In this document: piece by piece, positions 17,700 to 26,556 of the stretch
How positions within the stretch are numbered: the stretch's first letter is position 1
How the letters are laid out: every line of letters starts with the position of its first letter
NCBI GenBank assembly: GCA_008933705.1
Contig: WBUN01000005.1
Span: 1 to 64,000, forward strand
Length of the DNA: 64,000 bases
DNA from: Hyphomicrobiaceae bacterium
GTDB lineage: Bacteria > Pseudomonadota > Alphaproteobacteria > Rhizobiales > Hyphomicrobiaceae
Reading direction: 5' to 3'
The notes under the pieces: generated by a model
Told to the model about the DNA's origin: nothing
What the model saw: only the letters and a program-made list of their open reading frames with translations
The model's database searches: none
Program-made: the position numbers and the translations under genes

Positions 17700-18929
17700 A
17701 TGAGTATGCACGAACGCATCGAGCTGCCGCCGGAGATGTCGGCGGAGCTCAAGAGGTTGACGGCTGAGGCGAAGAACGCCCTCGTCGCCATCATGGAAGT
17801 GAAAAGCACCAACGAAGAGACGAAGCGCAACGTTGAGTCCTGGTTCAAGAAGTACGAGGAGCTCAACGCCAAGTTCGCCCGGGACTTCGCCTTGCACCAG
17901 AAGCGGGTTGAGGACCTCGAGTTGAAGATGGCGACCGGCGGCAGGGCGGGGCTCGGCCACACGATCGGCTCGGTCGATCCATTCGCGGCCGCGATGGCTC
18001 GTCAGTCAGCCGAGTACAAGAACTTCTTCCTCTACCTGAAAAGCAACGGAGCAACGGATCGCGACATCGATTTCAAGACGCTCCGCACGGACAGCGACGT
18101 GCAGGGCGGCTACCTCGTTCCTCAGGTGATGGACAACGAGATCCGCAAGAACATCACCGAGATCAGCCCCGTTCGCGTGTTCGCCCGCGTCCGCCCTTCG
18201 CCGTCAAAATCCCTAGACGTGCCGCGTCGCCTGGCTCTGCTGGCGGCCTCGTATGAGGGTGAAGGCGAGCAGTCCCCGACGGATCAGTCGACCTACGGCT
18301 CCGAGCAGGTCACGCTGTATCGTCAGACCGTGACGGTGCCCGCGACTCTCGACATGATGGTCTCAAGCCCCTTCGACCTGGAGCGCGAGATCGCGGCCGA
18401 CGTCGGCGAGTCCTTCGGCCAGAACGAGGGCGCCAACTTCGTCAGCGGCAACAGCCAGAAGCGGCCGCAAGGCTTCGTGACGGACAACCGCTGCGAGGTC
18501 GTGGAGACGGCAACGACCGCCGAGGTCGACTTCAACGACATCGCCAACCTGATCGGCAAGTTGAAGCGTGGCCAATCGCCGTGGCTGTTCATGAACCGCC
18601 GCACGCTGGCCAAGATGTGGCAGATCAAGTCGTCCATCGGTGTGCCGATCTGGCAGCCGGTTGCCGGCTCGCTCCCCGCCACCATCTGGGGCTTCCCGTA
18701 CAACTCCGACTTCATCGATCTGGACGACGCCCAGAACGGCTCGGGCGCCAAGCCGATCGCGTTCGGAGACCTGCGCCGCGGCTACGAGATCTTTGACATG
18801 ATTGGCATTTCGGTCATCCGCGATGATCTGACCAAGAAGAAGGAAGCCATCACCGAGTGGACTTTCCGCCGCTACAACACCGGCCGCGTGATCATGCCCG
18901 AGGCCATCAAGATCCTGAAGGTGAAGTGA
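17700..18929 (+). CDS. HK97-family phage major capsid protein
   Basis: 409 residues, the normal length. A charged coiled-coil delta domain occupies about residues 1-90 (KRLTAEAKNALVAIMEVKS). The capsid fold follows: GGYLVPQVMDNEIRKNITEI, then SPFDLEREIAADVGESFGQNEG, FMNRRTLAKMWQIK and a C-terminal AFGDLRRGYEIFDMIGISVI. It would form the head shell. No protease or portal gene precedes it, so maturation would need other proteins. AGGAA lies 10 nt before the start. It reads into the next gene after one base. Confidence 0.93.
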   Translation: MSMHERIELPPEMSAELKRLTAEAKNALVAIMEVKSTNEETKRNVESWFKKYEELNAKFARDFALHQKRVEDLELKMATGGRAGLGHTIGSVDPFAAAMARQSAEYKNFFLYLKSNGATDRDIDFKTLRTDSDVQGGYLVPQVMDNEIRKNITEISPVRVFARVRPSPSKSLDVPRRLALLAASYEGEGEQSPTDQSTYGSEQVTLYRQTVTVPATLDMMVSSPFDLEREIAADVGESFGQNEGANFVSGNSQKRPQGFVTDNRCEVVETATTAEVDFNDIANLIGKLKRGQSPWLFMNRRTLAKMWQIKSSIGVPIWQPVAGSLPATIWGFPYNSDFIDLDDAQNGSGAKPIAFGDLRRGYEIFDMIGISVIRDDLTKKKEAITEWTFRRYNTGRVIMPEAIKILKVK

Positions 18930-18930
18930 G

Positions 18931-19392
18931 ATGGCAGACTACGATCTGAAGAACGACATCAAGGTGTCGCAGGCGATTGCCTACGGCTCTTACGACGCGG
19001 ACCAGGCCTCAGCAGCTCACGACAGCATGGGCTTCAAGGGGCTGACCGCGATCATCAACGTCGGTGTCGGCGGCATCACCTTCACGGACACCAACCGCAT
19101 CGACTTCAAGATGACGCACTCGGACGACGACGTGACCTACGTTGCCGTCACCGACGATGATGTCATCCTGGACTACGGCCTGACGGTTGGGACAGGCGGT
19201 ATCGTGAAGTCGCTGGTAGCGGCTCACGCAGCGCAGGACCGGACCACGGTCGGGTATCGCGGCAAGAAGCGCTACCAGAAGATGACAGCCGACTTCGGCG
19301 GCACGCACGCCAGCCCGACGCCGCTTGGCGTCGACTGGGTCGACAGCCATCCGATCTCCAAGCCCGTCAATCAAGCCGACTGGGCGGCCTGA
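18931..19392 (+). CDS. phage structural protein next to capsid
   Basis: 153 residues, acidic, beta-rich and without signal or membrane parts: FKGLTAIINVGVGGITFTDT, then a run of Asp-rich strands (SDDDVTYVAVTDDDVILDYG). The gene starts one base after the capsid stop. Proteins of this size and style after rhizobial HK97 capsids are head decoration or joining proteins; the precise role cannot be told. Confidence 0.65.
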   Translation: MADYDLKNDIKVSQAIAYGSYDADQASAAHDSMGFKGLTAIINVGVGGITFTDTNRIDFKMTHSDDDVTYVAVTDDDVILDYGLTVGTGGIVKSLVAAHAAQDRTTVGYRGKKRYQKMTADFGGTHASPTPLGVDWVDSHPISKPVNQADWAA

Positions 19393-19468
19393 GGTTTTCC
19401 ACCGGGATCCCGCAGGAGGGCGGCGGGGTTCCGGTGGATATCGGACACGAGCACCAAGCGAGTAGCAG

Positions 19469-19570
19469 ATGCACAAGCCGAAGCTGGAAAACAAATCGCT
19501 GTCGACCGCGCCGGCAACCAAGCCGGCGTCACCCAAGCCCGCCGCGAAACCGAAGGGGCGGAGCAGGTAG
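19469..19570 (+). CDS. possible small Lys/Pro/Ala-rich protein
   Basis: 33 residues starting MHKPKLENKSLSTAPATKPA and ending in a basic KPKGRSR tail. The composition is protein-like for phage head genes, but the ribosome-binding site is weak. It could be a small head-joining or DNA-binding protein, or chance. Confidence 0.35.
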   Translation: MHKPKLENKSLSTAPATKPASPKPAAKPKGRSR

Positions 19571-19691
19571 ACTGAAGCGGCTGGGCCCCCGGCACACGCG
19601 CTTCAGGTCAAGGGGCTGGCGGGTCTGAGCGCTGTCAGCCAGTTCCTCCCCATGGGGAATGCTCAGGCTGCCCTGCGGCCAAGCTGTTGGA

Positions 19692-20345
19692 TCAATCAAA
19701 GTGCGGAGGCCCACCGGGGGAGCTATCTGCGCCAGCACCGCGGCGTGCTGCGCCAGCACCGCGGCGTGCTGCGCCAGCACCGCGGCGTGCTGCGCCAGCA
19801 CCGCGGCGTGGCCACCAGCGGGCCCGGATGGCCATGCTAACGATCGCGAACTGGCCGCCGATGAGAACGAACTGAGCAATTTTCCTGAAGCCCCAGGTAT
19901 TCCAATAGAGGATCGGATGCTGCTCAGCACTGTATGTTAGAATTTCCACTGTCGGCGTGGGAAGCAAATAGCCGGCAACTCCTAGGTAAGCATTCAGGAT
20001 TTGCAAGGGGTAATGCAGCAGCAGGCGCCAAAGAGACGTAGTGCTCGGATACGATGCTTCCAGCACTGACGAACACACGGTGTTCGTCCAGTCATGCCAC
20101 CCGAAGATCATGCCCCAAAAAAGCAGACACAGCACGGCGAGCGCCGTCCATCTGACGAACAGATCTGCTGCCGAATCTGCATCGAGCCTCTTCTTGGCGG
20201 TTTCGAGGTCACTTACGAAAAAGCGCAGGCGTTCGAGGGGTATCCAGATGGCAAGTATTCCAAGAGGCCATATGGCGAAATTGAGCAGGAGGTCGAGCGG
20301 CGCAAGTAGCCAGCACGCGGCCGAGAACTGAAACACATTGGACAC
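19692..20345 (-). CDS. membrane protein with C-terminal heptapeptide repeats
   Basis: 217 residues from a GTG start (MSNVFQFSAACWLLAPL) with a GGGGGGA ribosome site. About five membrane segments are visible (LLLNFAIWPLGILAIWIPL, LAVLCLLFWGMIFGW, LLHYPLQILNAYLGVAGYLL and IAQFVLIGGQFAIVSMAI). The C-terminus is four copies of RRGAGAA, encoded by a perfect 21-bp tandem repeat, then DSSPGGPPHFD. Function unknown. The repeat length equals seven codons, so copy-number changes keep the frame. Confidence 0.6.
   Translation of the reverse strand: MSNVFQFSAACWLLAPLDLLLNFAIWPLGILAIWIPLERLRFFVSDLETAKKRLDADSAADLFVRWTALAVLCLLFWGMIFGWHDWTNTVCSSVLEASYPSTTSLWRLLLHYPLQILNAYLGVAGYLLPTPTVEILTYSAEQHPILYWNTWGFRKIAQFVLIGGQFAIVSMAIRARWWPRRGAGAARRGAGAARRGAGAARRGAGADSSPGGPPHFD
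19727..19810. repeat. four perfect 21-bp tandem repeats
   Basis: Four identical, GC-only-rich 21-bp units (19727, 19748, 19769, 19790) inside the 3' end of the membrane-protein gene, each adding the residues RRGAGAA. Perfect identity suggests recent slippage expansion. Confidence 0.95.
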
Positions 20346-20448
20346 TACCGGTCCCCCCCTGCCAGGGCTATCGCCCGTCTCTGTCGGCTTGTCGCTGCCA
20401 TGAGCGTGATCTTGCCCGCATCTTGGTAGCAAGGCCTCGTTGCACTTG

Positions 20449-21369
20449 TCATCGAACGAAGATGCCGGGATCGAGCCGCAGGCCGCTTGAGCTGTCTGGC
20501 CGCGCGTGGAGATACCCCGAGGTCGTGGCGATGTTGGCATGACCCAAGGTCGCCTGCACCTCTGGCAAGCTCGCACCTCGGTCGATCGCGTGCGAGCCGT
20601 GGGCGTGGCGAAGCCAGTGCGGTGAGACCGGCGCCTTGATGCCCGCTGCGGCGGCCATTCGCCTCACCATGCCATGAACTGCGCGCTCCGTAAGCGGTCC
20701 ACCCTTGCGGGAAGCGAATACTGGATCGTTGTTGCCGGCGTCGCCGCGAAGCGACAGGAGGGAGCGACTTACGATCGCAGGCAGGAGCACCTGGCGGATC
20801 GTGCCTCCCTTGCCGGTGACGGAGAGCTGAACGCGATCTTCGCGAGCAAGCACGTCGGACCAGGTGAGCTTCACGATCTCAGATACGCGGAGGCCTCCTG
20901 CATAGATGACCTCGATGAGCACGCGATCGCGCTCAGAGGGCACCGCGCGCACCAGCAGTCCAACTTCGACCTCACTGATGATCCGCTTGGCCAAGGTCGC
21001 CCCCCGGATGCCGGCATCAGACCGGACCTTGATGGTGACGCCGGCATTGAACGGGCAGTAGCCAAGCTTGTGGGCATAGCCGAGCAGCGATTTGATCCTC
21101 AGGACGTATTGTCGGGCCGTCGCCTCCGACACGCCGCGGGCAACGTTGGCGAGCGCGTCGCGGACATCCTCGACGGCAGCGGCGCGCAAACCCATCGGCA
21201 GTGCAGCGAGGAAGCGTCGCGCCGTCGTCTCGAAATTGCGACGGCTGTGTGGCGACGCGAGCGAGTCGAGCCACGACCTCAGCATCTGCTCATCGGTCTC
21301 CGCGCGCGTGGCGGACCCCAGCGCGGCGACACGGGGAACGGCCACTGGCTTGGTTGTATCCCTGGACAT
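20449..21369 (-). CDS. tyrosine recombinase, XerC/D-like
   Basis: 306 residues. An N-terminal SAM-like core-binding domain (LRSWLDSLASPHSRRNFETT) precedes the catalytic domain, in which all residues are present: Arg in YAGGLRVSEIVKL, Lys in SVTGKGGTIRQV, HWLRHAHGSHA, His in LGHANIATT and Tyr in SGYLHA. The start MSRDTTKP has GAGG 6 nt upstream. It lies inside the element, far from the attachment sites, and is distinct from the integrase at 38550. It may resolve dimers, mobilise an internal segment, or be left from a second element. Confidence 0.88.
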   Translation of the reverse strand: MSRDTTKPVAVPRVAALGSATRAETDEQMLRSWLDSLASPHSRRNFETTARRFLAALPMGLRAAAVEDVRDALANVARGVSEATARQYVLRIKSLLGYAHKLGYCPFNAGVTIKVRSDAGIRGATLAKRIISEVEVGLLVRAVPSERDRVLIEVIYAGGLRVSEIVKLTWSDVLAREDRVQLSVTGKGGTIRQVLLPAIVSRSLLSLRGDAGNNDPVFASRKGGPLTERAVHGMVRRMAAAAGIKAPVSPHWLRHAHGSHAIDRGASLPEVQATLGHANIATTSGYLHARPDSSSGLRLDPGIFVR

Positions 21370-21507
21370 GGCGCACCTCATGGTTGCGTTCTTAGGTCCG
21401 AAATTTGTGCCGATTATACAGCTAATCGGACATTTGCCAGCCGAAGCGCTCCTGTCATCCCCACGCGAACCGGCGGCGAATTGAGGGAGGCTGGCCTTGA
21501 AGTGGCC

Positions 21508-21747
21508 ATGGCACAAGCACCGGTCGATCCGCAGGCGATCCGACTCAAGCTCGGCATGACGCAGGAGCAGTTCGCCCTGCGCTTCGGGCTCGAGCTGAGG
21601 GCGCTGCAGAGCCGGCAGCAGGGCCGGCGCACGCCAGACCGCGCTATCTCAGCCTACCTGCGCGTGATTGAGCGCGATCCAGAGAGTGCGGCGCGAGCAC
21701 AGGAGCACTCACTCTCCGCCAGCACCACTCCTCGAGCACCCACCTGA
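21508..21747 (+). CDS. helix-turn-helix protein, antitoxin-like
   Basis: 79 residues with an HTH: IRLKLGMTQEQFALRFGLEL, then QQGRRTPDRAISAYLRVIER, the layout of MqsA/NadS-type antitoxin regulators. It is divergent from the tyrosine recombinase, 138 bp away, so it could repress that gene. GTG at 21502 is an in-frame alternative start and the ribosome site is not clear. No toxin gene is adjacent. Confidence 0.6.
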   Translation: MAQAPVDPQAIRLKLGMTQEQFALRFGLELRALQSRQQGRRTPDRAISAYLRVIERDPESAARAQEHSLSASTTPRAPT

Positions 21748-21761
21748 GCACAACTTCGGGA

Positions 21762-21977
21762 TTATTCGCCCTTCTGGGTGCCCTTGGTGGGCGTGGCCGC
21801 GGTGGCCGAATCCCCACCACCCGCCGGCGCCTCAACGTCGCCGAACTGGGATCGCATGAGCTTCTCATACTCGCCAAAGTGCGGCAGCTCGCGCGCGGCC
21901 ACGAGATCCTGATCGCGCTGGAGCTTCTCCCACGCGGACACGATCGCTTTTGCTGTGCTTCTACCAAGAGTGGCCAT
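21762..21977 (-). CDS. small hypothetical protein
   Basis: 71 residues: helical N-terminus (MATLGRSTAKAIVSAWEKLQ), acidic middle, Ala/Thr-rich tail. No domain is recognised. It converges on the HTH gene, with 14 bp between them. It could be a phage accessory protein. Confidence 0.45.
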   Translation of the reverse strand: MATLGRSTAKAIVSAWEKLQRDQDLVAARELPHFGEYEKLMRSQFGDVEAPAGGGDSATAATPTKGTQKGE

Positions 21978-22198
21978 AGTCAATACCCCGCGGGCGATTG
22001 TCCGAAGCTATATTGCTGTCTTCCGAGCGTTCAGTAACCCGCTGCAACAGACTCAAATATCCATATTGCACTTTAATCCTTCATTGCGGCTGATCAAGGA
22101 ACGTTCGTCGCGTCCAGAATCTGTCGCTCGCAACTGCGTGATGTTTCAGCCACGCAATGGGGCTATGTGATCGCGTCGTTGCATAGGCGCCAGTCGTC

Positions 22199-24118
22199 TC
22201 ACGTGCAATTGTTCACGAATTGATCATCCTCGCCAAGGATGTCCGCATATTCGGTCCTCCCATTGGGCAGGCTTACCGGCGCATGATTGGCGTACCTCCA
22301 TGCGACCGCGGTCTCGTCAGTTCGACCATCGAGCGTGCAGTCAACCACTTTCGTTCCGAACACTGTTAGTCGGATTGCTTGCGCGCCAAGACCACACGCA
22401 AGCTCCTTCGGTTCGGAGTTCAGATCATCCCGCCACAATGCGATTGCGCGGTCATTGACATCCCGCGACTGATTGCTGCCAAATCGGTGCTGCCGAGTCA
22501 TTAGGCCGCGCGAAGTCAGCGTCAAGACGGCGGAACCAGGATCCTCTGCAAGTATGGTGGCGTAGCGCGCGGGCCAGCGAACCTTCAACTGTGGCGCGTC
22601 CATTAGGAGAGCAACGACCAAACTGGGGCCGATCGCCCTTATGAGCTCCTGACAAGGATCGATGCGGGCCAGGTCCTCGCATATCATCCCTGTAATAACC
22701 GACCCCCTTCGAAAGACTGCAAAGTCAACCCGACGGCTCATCAGATCTATGTCCTCCCACCAGCCCACCGCGGGTGACAACCTTCCTTCCAGCGCATAGG
22801 CCTTGATCTGAGGCGCGTCCAATTTCCACCGGTGATGCTTCTCTCGCTCACTCCAAAGATGCTCCCGCTCGCCTCCATCGGCGTCCTTCTGGAAGAGGGA
22901 CATGCGCACGAAGTTGCCCCTTCGGTCCGTCGTCTTGCGAGACACACCGGCGATGAGCAACTCTAAGCTCTTGAAGGTGCGCGGAAGCGCCGTCTCAAGG
23001 GCGCCGTAGCAGCGGTCGTCCAAAGAGAGCTCCGGAAAAACAATGCCGTGGATTTGGTCCACCTGCTTCTCGGCCTCTCGGATGAGGGCTTCAACGAATG
23101 TGACCAGGCGCGTCGTTGATTCTGAGAAGGGCTTCAGCCAAGCTTGGCTAACCTCGAAGAAGCCCCATGGCACGCGGCAATCGGTTTCTCTGCATGCTTG
23201 GCCGAACGCCTGAGCCGGTATCGAGTAGGGGAACGGTATCAGGAGGAGGTTGAGATGACCCTCGTCGGGCGGCGCAGCACTGAACGCGTATGGCAACCAC
23301 AAACCGCGAGCGACACCCCTCGGTGGCAGCAACGCCAAGTGATGGGAAAGCGACCTTACCGTGCAACCAACAGACGGTGTGCGCGCCTTTGGGAGCACAG
23401 CGCCGAGATCGCCAGCCATTGCCGATAACGTGCGAAAGCCCGTTATCGAAACCGGATGATGTGCATCCTCCCTCTTGCCCCCAACACGTTCTTCCGCCTT
23501 CTTAAGCTGGTAGCCAAACCAGTCGCCCAGGAACCCATCGAACCACAACTTCTTCTTGCGGACCGCGTCAGGATCGATGGGGACCTCAAAGCCCGCTCCG
23601 GCGGCGGCCTGGTCGGCTGCCATCAAGAGCTTGAGGGCAAGCTCCCACCAATGCGGCGGTGGCGACTGAGAAACAAGTTGTTGGAAAACCAGAGAGTCAC
23701 CGGCTCCAACAAACAGTTCCCGCCACCACTCGAAGAGATTGCGGATCCCGCTTTGTTGAATCCAGCGCGAGTACTCCTTTTCCTTTCTGGGGCTCAGCAG
23801 TTTGAGATCAAGTTCACGCCAGGCCTGGGCGACCCTTGCAGTCTCATCAAGTATCGCGTCGGTGACATTAACCTGCCTCTCCACCCTCTTGGGGCGGCCG
23901 GGCATCTTGGCGAGGATGTGGTGATAAGCACCCGAAATCTCGAGGAGATGCGCGCAGATGGCGAACACATCGAATGGCATCAGGGGCGGGCTTGCTACGC
24001 CACCTAATTTGCCTCCAGCGCGTGGTGGCGCGGGAAATACTGGATACGGGACCGGAAACGCTCTCTTCAGGACGTCCGCTATCGTCGTTCCGTCCACAGC
24101 CGTGGTGTCTTGTGGCAT
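22199..24118 (-). CDS. large protein with C-terminal nitrilase-superfamily domain
   Basis: 639 residues. Residues 1-330 are an unrecognised, mostly helical region. From about 340 on the sequence fits a carbon-nitrogen hydrolase fold with the catalytic triad in place: E363 in GIVFPELSLDD, K427 in SEREKHHRW and C480 in ITGMICEDLAR. The start MPQDTTAVDG has AGGG 9 nt upstream. No reverse-transcriptase motif is seen, although nitrilase domains occur in some antiviral reverse transcriptases (DRT type 1). It stands alone on the minus strand in prophage cargo. An amide-cleaving role in phage defence is a hypothesis only. Confidence 0.6.
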   Translation of the reverse strand: MPQDTTAVDGTTIADVLKRAFPVPYPVFPAPPRAGGKLGGVASPPLMPFDVFAICAHLLEISGAYHHILAKMPGRPKRVERQVNVTDAILDETARVAQAWRELDLKLLSPRKEKEYSRWIQQSGIRNLFEWWRELFVGAGDSLVFQQLVSQSPPPHWWELALKLLMAADQAAAGAGFEVPIDPDAVRKKKLWFDGFLGDWFGYQLKKAEERVGGKREDAHHPVSITGFRTLSAMAGDLGAVLPKARTPSVGCTVRSLSHHLALLPPRGVARGLWLPYAFSAAPPDEGHLNLLLIPFPYSIPAQAFGQACRETDCRVPWGFFEVSQAWLKPFSESTTRLVTFVEALIREAEKQVDQIHGIVFPELSLDDRCYGALETALPRTFKSLELLIAGVSRKTTDRRGNFVRMSLFQKDADGGEREHLWSEREKHHRWKLDAPQIKAYALEGRLSPAVGWWEDIDLMSRRVDFAVFRRGSVITGMICEDLARIDPCQELIRAIGPSLVVALLMDAPQLKVRWPARYATILAEDPGSAVLTLTSRGLMTRQHRFGSNQSRDVNDRAIALWRDDLNSEPKELACGLGAQAIRLTVFGTKVVDCTLDGRTDETAVAWRYANHAPVSLPNGRTEYADILGEDDQFVNNCT

Positions 24119-24391
24119 TGTCCGCACCCTGACGCTTATGAGCGCGATGATGCGGTAGTGAAAGGTGGCGAGTACGGCAATTGTTCCCCCGACGCAGTAT
24201 GCAGATGCAAAATGGCAGTCAGATCGCGGAAGGTATGACTTGAGCAGCATACGATGCGACACTGAGCATTTCCAGCTATCCACGACCCTTTTTTGGCACT
24301 TGCGACGATTCCTTCTTCGCTCGCGGCCGCGATTCCCTGGATATGCCCCTTCCTGCGCAGAGCAACTGTGCTGCAGCAGTCCTCCGCCAGC

Positions 24392-24613
24392 CTATAGAGC
24401 GAGCTCGGCTTCGCTCATAAATACGACAATGTCCCGATGTCCCACGAGCGCCGCTCGCTTCTTTGCCCCTCTGGCTTTGCGCCGCCGCTTCGACGTGCGG
24501 CGTTCATTGCGTATGGCTGCCCGATTCTCCGGGGTGTCGGGGACGACAATCACGCGCCCGGGCATCGCCCTCTTCTCGAGCTTGCCGAGCCGCCGGTCGA
24601 TGTCTTTGGTCAT
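24392..24613 (-). CDS. small basic hypothetical protein
   Basis: 73 residues: MTKDIDRRLGKLEKRAMPG, GRVIVVPDTPENRAA, then a very basic stretch (RRTSKRRRKARGAKKR) and IVVFMSEAELAL. Its ATG overlaps the stop of the DUF5681 gene by four bases, so the two are translated together. It may bind nucleic acid. Function unknown. Confidence 0.6.
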   Translation of the reverse strand: MTKDIDRRLGKLEKRAMPGRVIVVPDTPENRAAIRNERRTSKRRRKARGAKKRAALVGHRDIVVFMSEAELAL

Positions 24614-25077
24614 ATCGATGCTCCTGCTCCCTGTGCGGCAAGCCGCGCCTCGAGGGCGGCCAGCCTGGCTTCGAGTTCTGCGCTCTCCACTGCCTTCCTC
24701 CGCATGTCGATGAGGTTGGCGATCATCTGGCCTTCTGCCGGCGTGATCTCGCCAGCTGCGACATACCTGATGACCGCGGTGTGCGCTTCGACAAGATCCG
24801 CGAGCGGCGGCAGCTTGATGCTGATGTGCCTGTCCTTGCGGGCGGGCGCGATCCTACTGAAGACGAGCTCAAGGGCTGTACCATGGCCCGCTTTGGCCTT
24901 CGTAATGAGCGCGCGCGTGAGTTCCTCGGCTTCTCCTTCCAGAAGAGATTCGACGAACAGCGTCGTCTTGTTCTTCGATCCTTTCGGTCGCCCCTTCGGG
25001 TTGGCCCGGTTGCCCGGGGCAAACCGGCCTCCCGGGCCGCGATCCCGATTCTTTCCCGGTTTCTTTCGGTTCGCCAT
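24610..25077 (-). CDS. DUF5681-domain phage protein
   Basis: 155 residues. The N-terminus GGRFAPGNRANPKGRPKG is the DUF5681 signature, typical of proteins encoded next to terminases in phages and islands. A helical C-terminus (AELEARLAALEARLAAQ) follows. It could act in DNA packaging as a small-terminase-like factor. No large terminase gene is near. It is co-directional with the small basic protein (4-bp overlap) and divergent from the zinc-finger/HEPN gene 51 bp away. Confidence 0.8.
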   Translation of the reverse strand: MANRKKPGKNRDRGPGGRFAPGNRANPKGRPKGSKNKTTLFVESLLEGEAEELTRALITKAKAGHGTALELVFSRIAPARKDRHISIKLPPLADLVEAHTAVIRYVAAGEITPAEGQMIANLIDMRRKAVESAELEARLAALEARLAAQGAGASI

Positions 25078-25128
25078 TGGCCTACTTCCAGCTTGTCGTC
25101 ATGCAGTGCGAAAATAGGGGGACGCGTC

Positions 25129-26007
25129 GTGCAGCCCGTTCCGTCGACAATCACCAAGACCTATCCGCCGCGCGGACCGCTTCAGCAATTCCGTTTCGCG
25201 GATAGCACCGCCTTCGACTGCTTCCGCTGCGGCCAAGCGAAGGAATCCAAGCTGATCACCGTGTACCAGGGCAACTGGTCAAAGCGGCTCTGCAACGCCT
25301 GCTACGGCCGTCTGCTTTCGCTGTACCAGATCAAGGCTGGGACGGCGTCGGAGGACGAGCGGGCCGAGGCGCTGGCATCGGCCCTCATCGCGATGGCCGC
25401 CGATGACGACGTGCGGCATGCCGAGAAGCTCTTCCGCGCCTCGGAAGAACGGGCAGAGCGCCTTTCAGCCGAAGCCTTGCGTTTCATCGCGACCGCTGAA
25501 TATGTCGCCGGCCGGCTCGAGGCCGACCCGCAGCTTGAATGGTCCCCTGCGGTCATCGGCCTCTGCAAAGCCGTGGAGGCTGAGCTCGTTGGTCGAATGC
25601 TGAAACCGCTTGCCGCGCTTGCTTCGCGCGAGAACCTCGCCGCCGACAGGCAGGACAAGGATATCGGCAGGGTAGCCGCATACTGCGCCGATCCGGCGCG
25701 CAAGCCGCCGGAACTTGGGGCTTTCGCGCACTTCCTCCAGACCGTCATTCACAGCACGCGGCGGCGCGAGAGCAGCGTGCTCGTTCAGGCGTTCCTGAGG
25801 CTGACCGCTAACTGGCCCGGCTCGCAATGGCTGCTACAGCCCGAGGGCCTCCATCGGGCGCTGACAGCACTTGCTGTGAAATTCCGTAACCCTGCCGCGC
25901 ACACCGACGAACTTGGACAGCAAGATTACGCCGGTTGCCGCGACCACGTCATCGGGTCGGACGGGGCGCTCTGGAGGTTGGTCGTCGCCACTGAGCCCCG
26001 TCGCTGA
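25129..26007 (+). CDS. zinc-finger protein with C-terminal HEPN-like RNase motif
   Basis: 292 residues. A C4 zinc finger sits at C31, C34, C55 and C58 (DCFRCGQAKES and LCNACYGRLL). A long helical middle follows. Near the end, KFRNPAAHTDEL (R253 to H258) fits the Rx4H motif of HEPN ribonucleases, with the usual Asn after Arg. The GTG start is set by AGGGGGA six bases upstream. HEPN proteins often act in toxin-antitoxin and abortive-infection systems; no antitoxin is obvious here. The HEPN call rests on one motif plus helical context. Confidence 0.55.
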   Translation: MQPVPSTITKTYPPRGPLQQFRFADSTAFDCFRCGQAKESKLITVYQGNWSKRLCNACYGRLLSLYQIKAGTASEDERAEALASALIAMAADDDVRHAEKLFRASEERAERLSAEALRFIATAEYVAGRLEADPQLEWSPAVIGLCKAVEAELVGRMLKPLAALASRENLAADRQDKDIGRVAAYCADPARKPPELGAFAHFLQTVIHSTRRRESSVLVQAFLRLTANWPGSQWLLQPEGLHRALTALAVKFRNPAAHTDELGQQDYAGCRDHVIGSDGALWRLVVATEPRR

Positions 26008-26097
26008 CGACGCCGGCTTCAGCGCGCATAGCTGACGGCTTCTGGCCCGAGGGAGGCCGCTCATGCGTGCTGCTGGATCGCGCGCCGTTGCGCCCCA

Positions 26098-26547
26098 CTA
26101 CGCCGTCATCGCGGCGTCCACTTCTGCGTAGGTTGTGATCGTCTGCGCGCCTACTGCGGCTGCCACTGCCTCTTCGAGCGCGAACGCCGATTGCACAAAC
26201 TCGAGCATGCCCAAGCCAAGGGCGACGATCTCTGCCGCGGCCAGCGGGTAGAAGACGCCATCGCGGCCCTTCCAGGAGGTTGTGAACTGGGGGTCGAGCT
26301 GAGTTGCCAGCACCAGCCCGGTGATTGCCGCGATACTCTGTGAATCCGTCCAGGCCGGCACCAGGCGGCCGGCGCCGACGTCGATTATGGTACCGCCGTC
26401 CACCATCCGGCGTCGCCTGGACGTGGCGTAGGCGGCCAGCATCTCTGCGCTGGGCGCCAACGAGGCGGCAAGTGCCGTCTGCTCTTCGGGTGCCATGGTG
26501 GCGTTCTGACTGATGCCGTTGGCGCCCACTACATGTTTCGTTGCCAT
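26098..26547 (-). CDS. DUF4376-domain phage tail-associated protein
   Basis: 149 residues. The region ADVG-like RLVPAWTDSQSIAAITGLVL, then WKGRDGVFYPLAAAEIVALG and a final AAAVGAQTITTYAEVDAAM, is the DUF4376 pattern found beside tail-fibre genes. It directly follows the tail fibre on the same strand, with a 9-bp gap. Likely a tail-fibre accessory or chaperone. Confidence 0.75.
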   Translation of the reverse strand: MATKHVVGANGISQNATMAPEEQTALAASLAPSAEMLAAYATSRRRRMVDGGTIIDVGAGRLVPAWTDSQSIAAITGLVLATQLDPQFTTSWKGRDGVFYPLAAAEIVALGLGMLEFVQSAFALEEAVAAAVGAQTITTYAEVDAAMTA

Positions 26548-26556
26548 GGTTTCACC

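Noticed and set aside
19727-19810. Short CRISPR-like array
   Set aside because: The 21-bp copies are directly adjacent with no spacers and lie within a coding frame.
22199-24118. Reverse transcriptase of the DRT class
   Set aside because: No YADD-type or other RT motif is visible in the N-terminal region.
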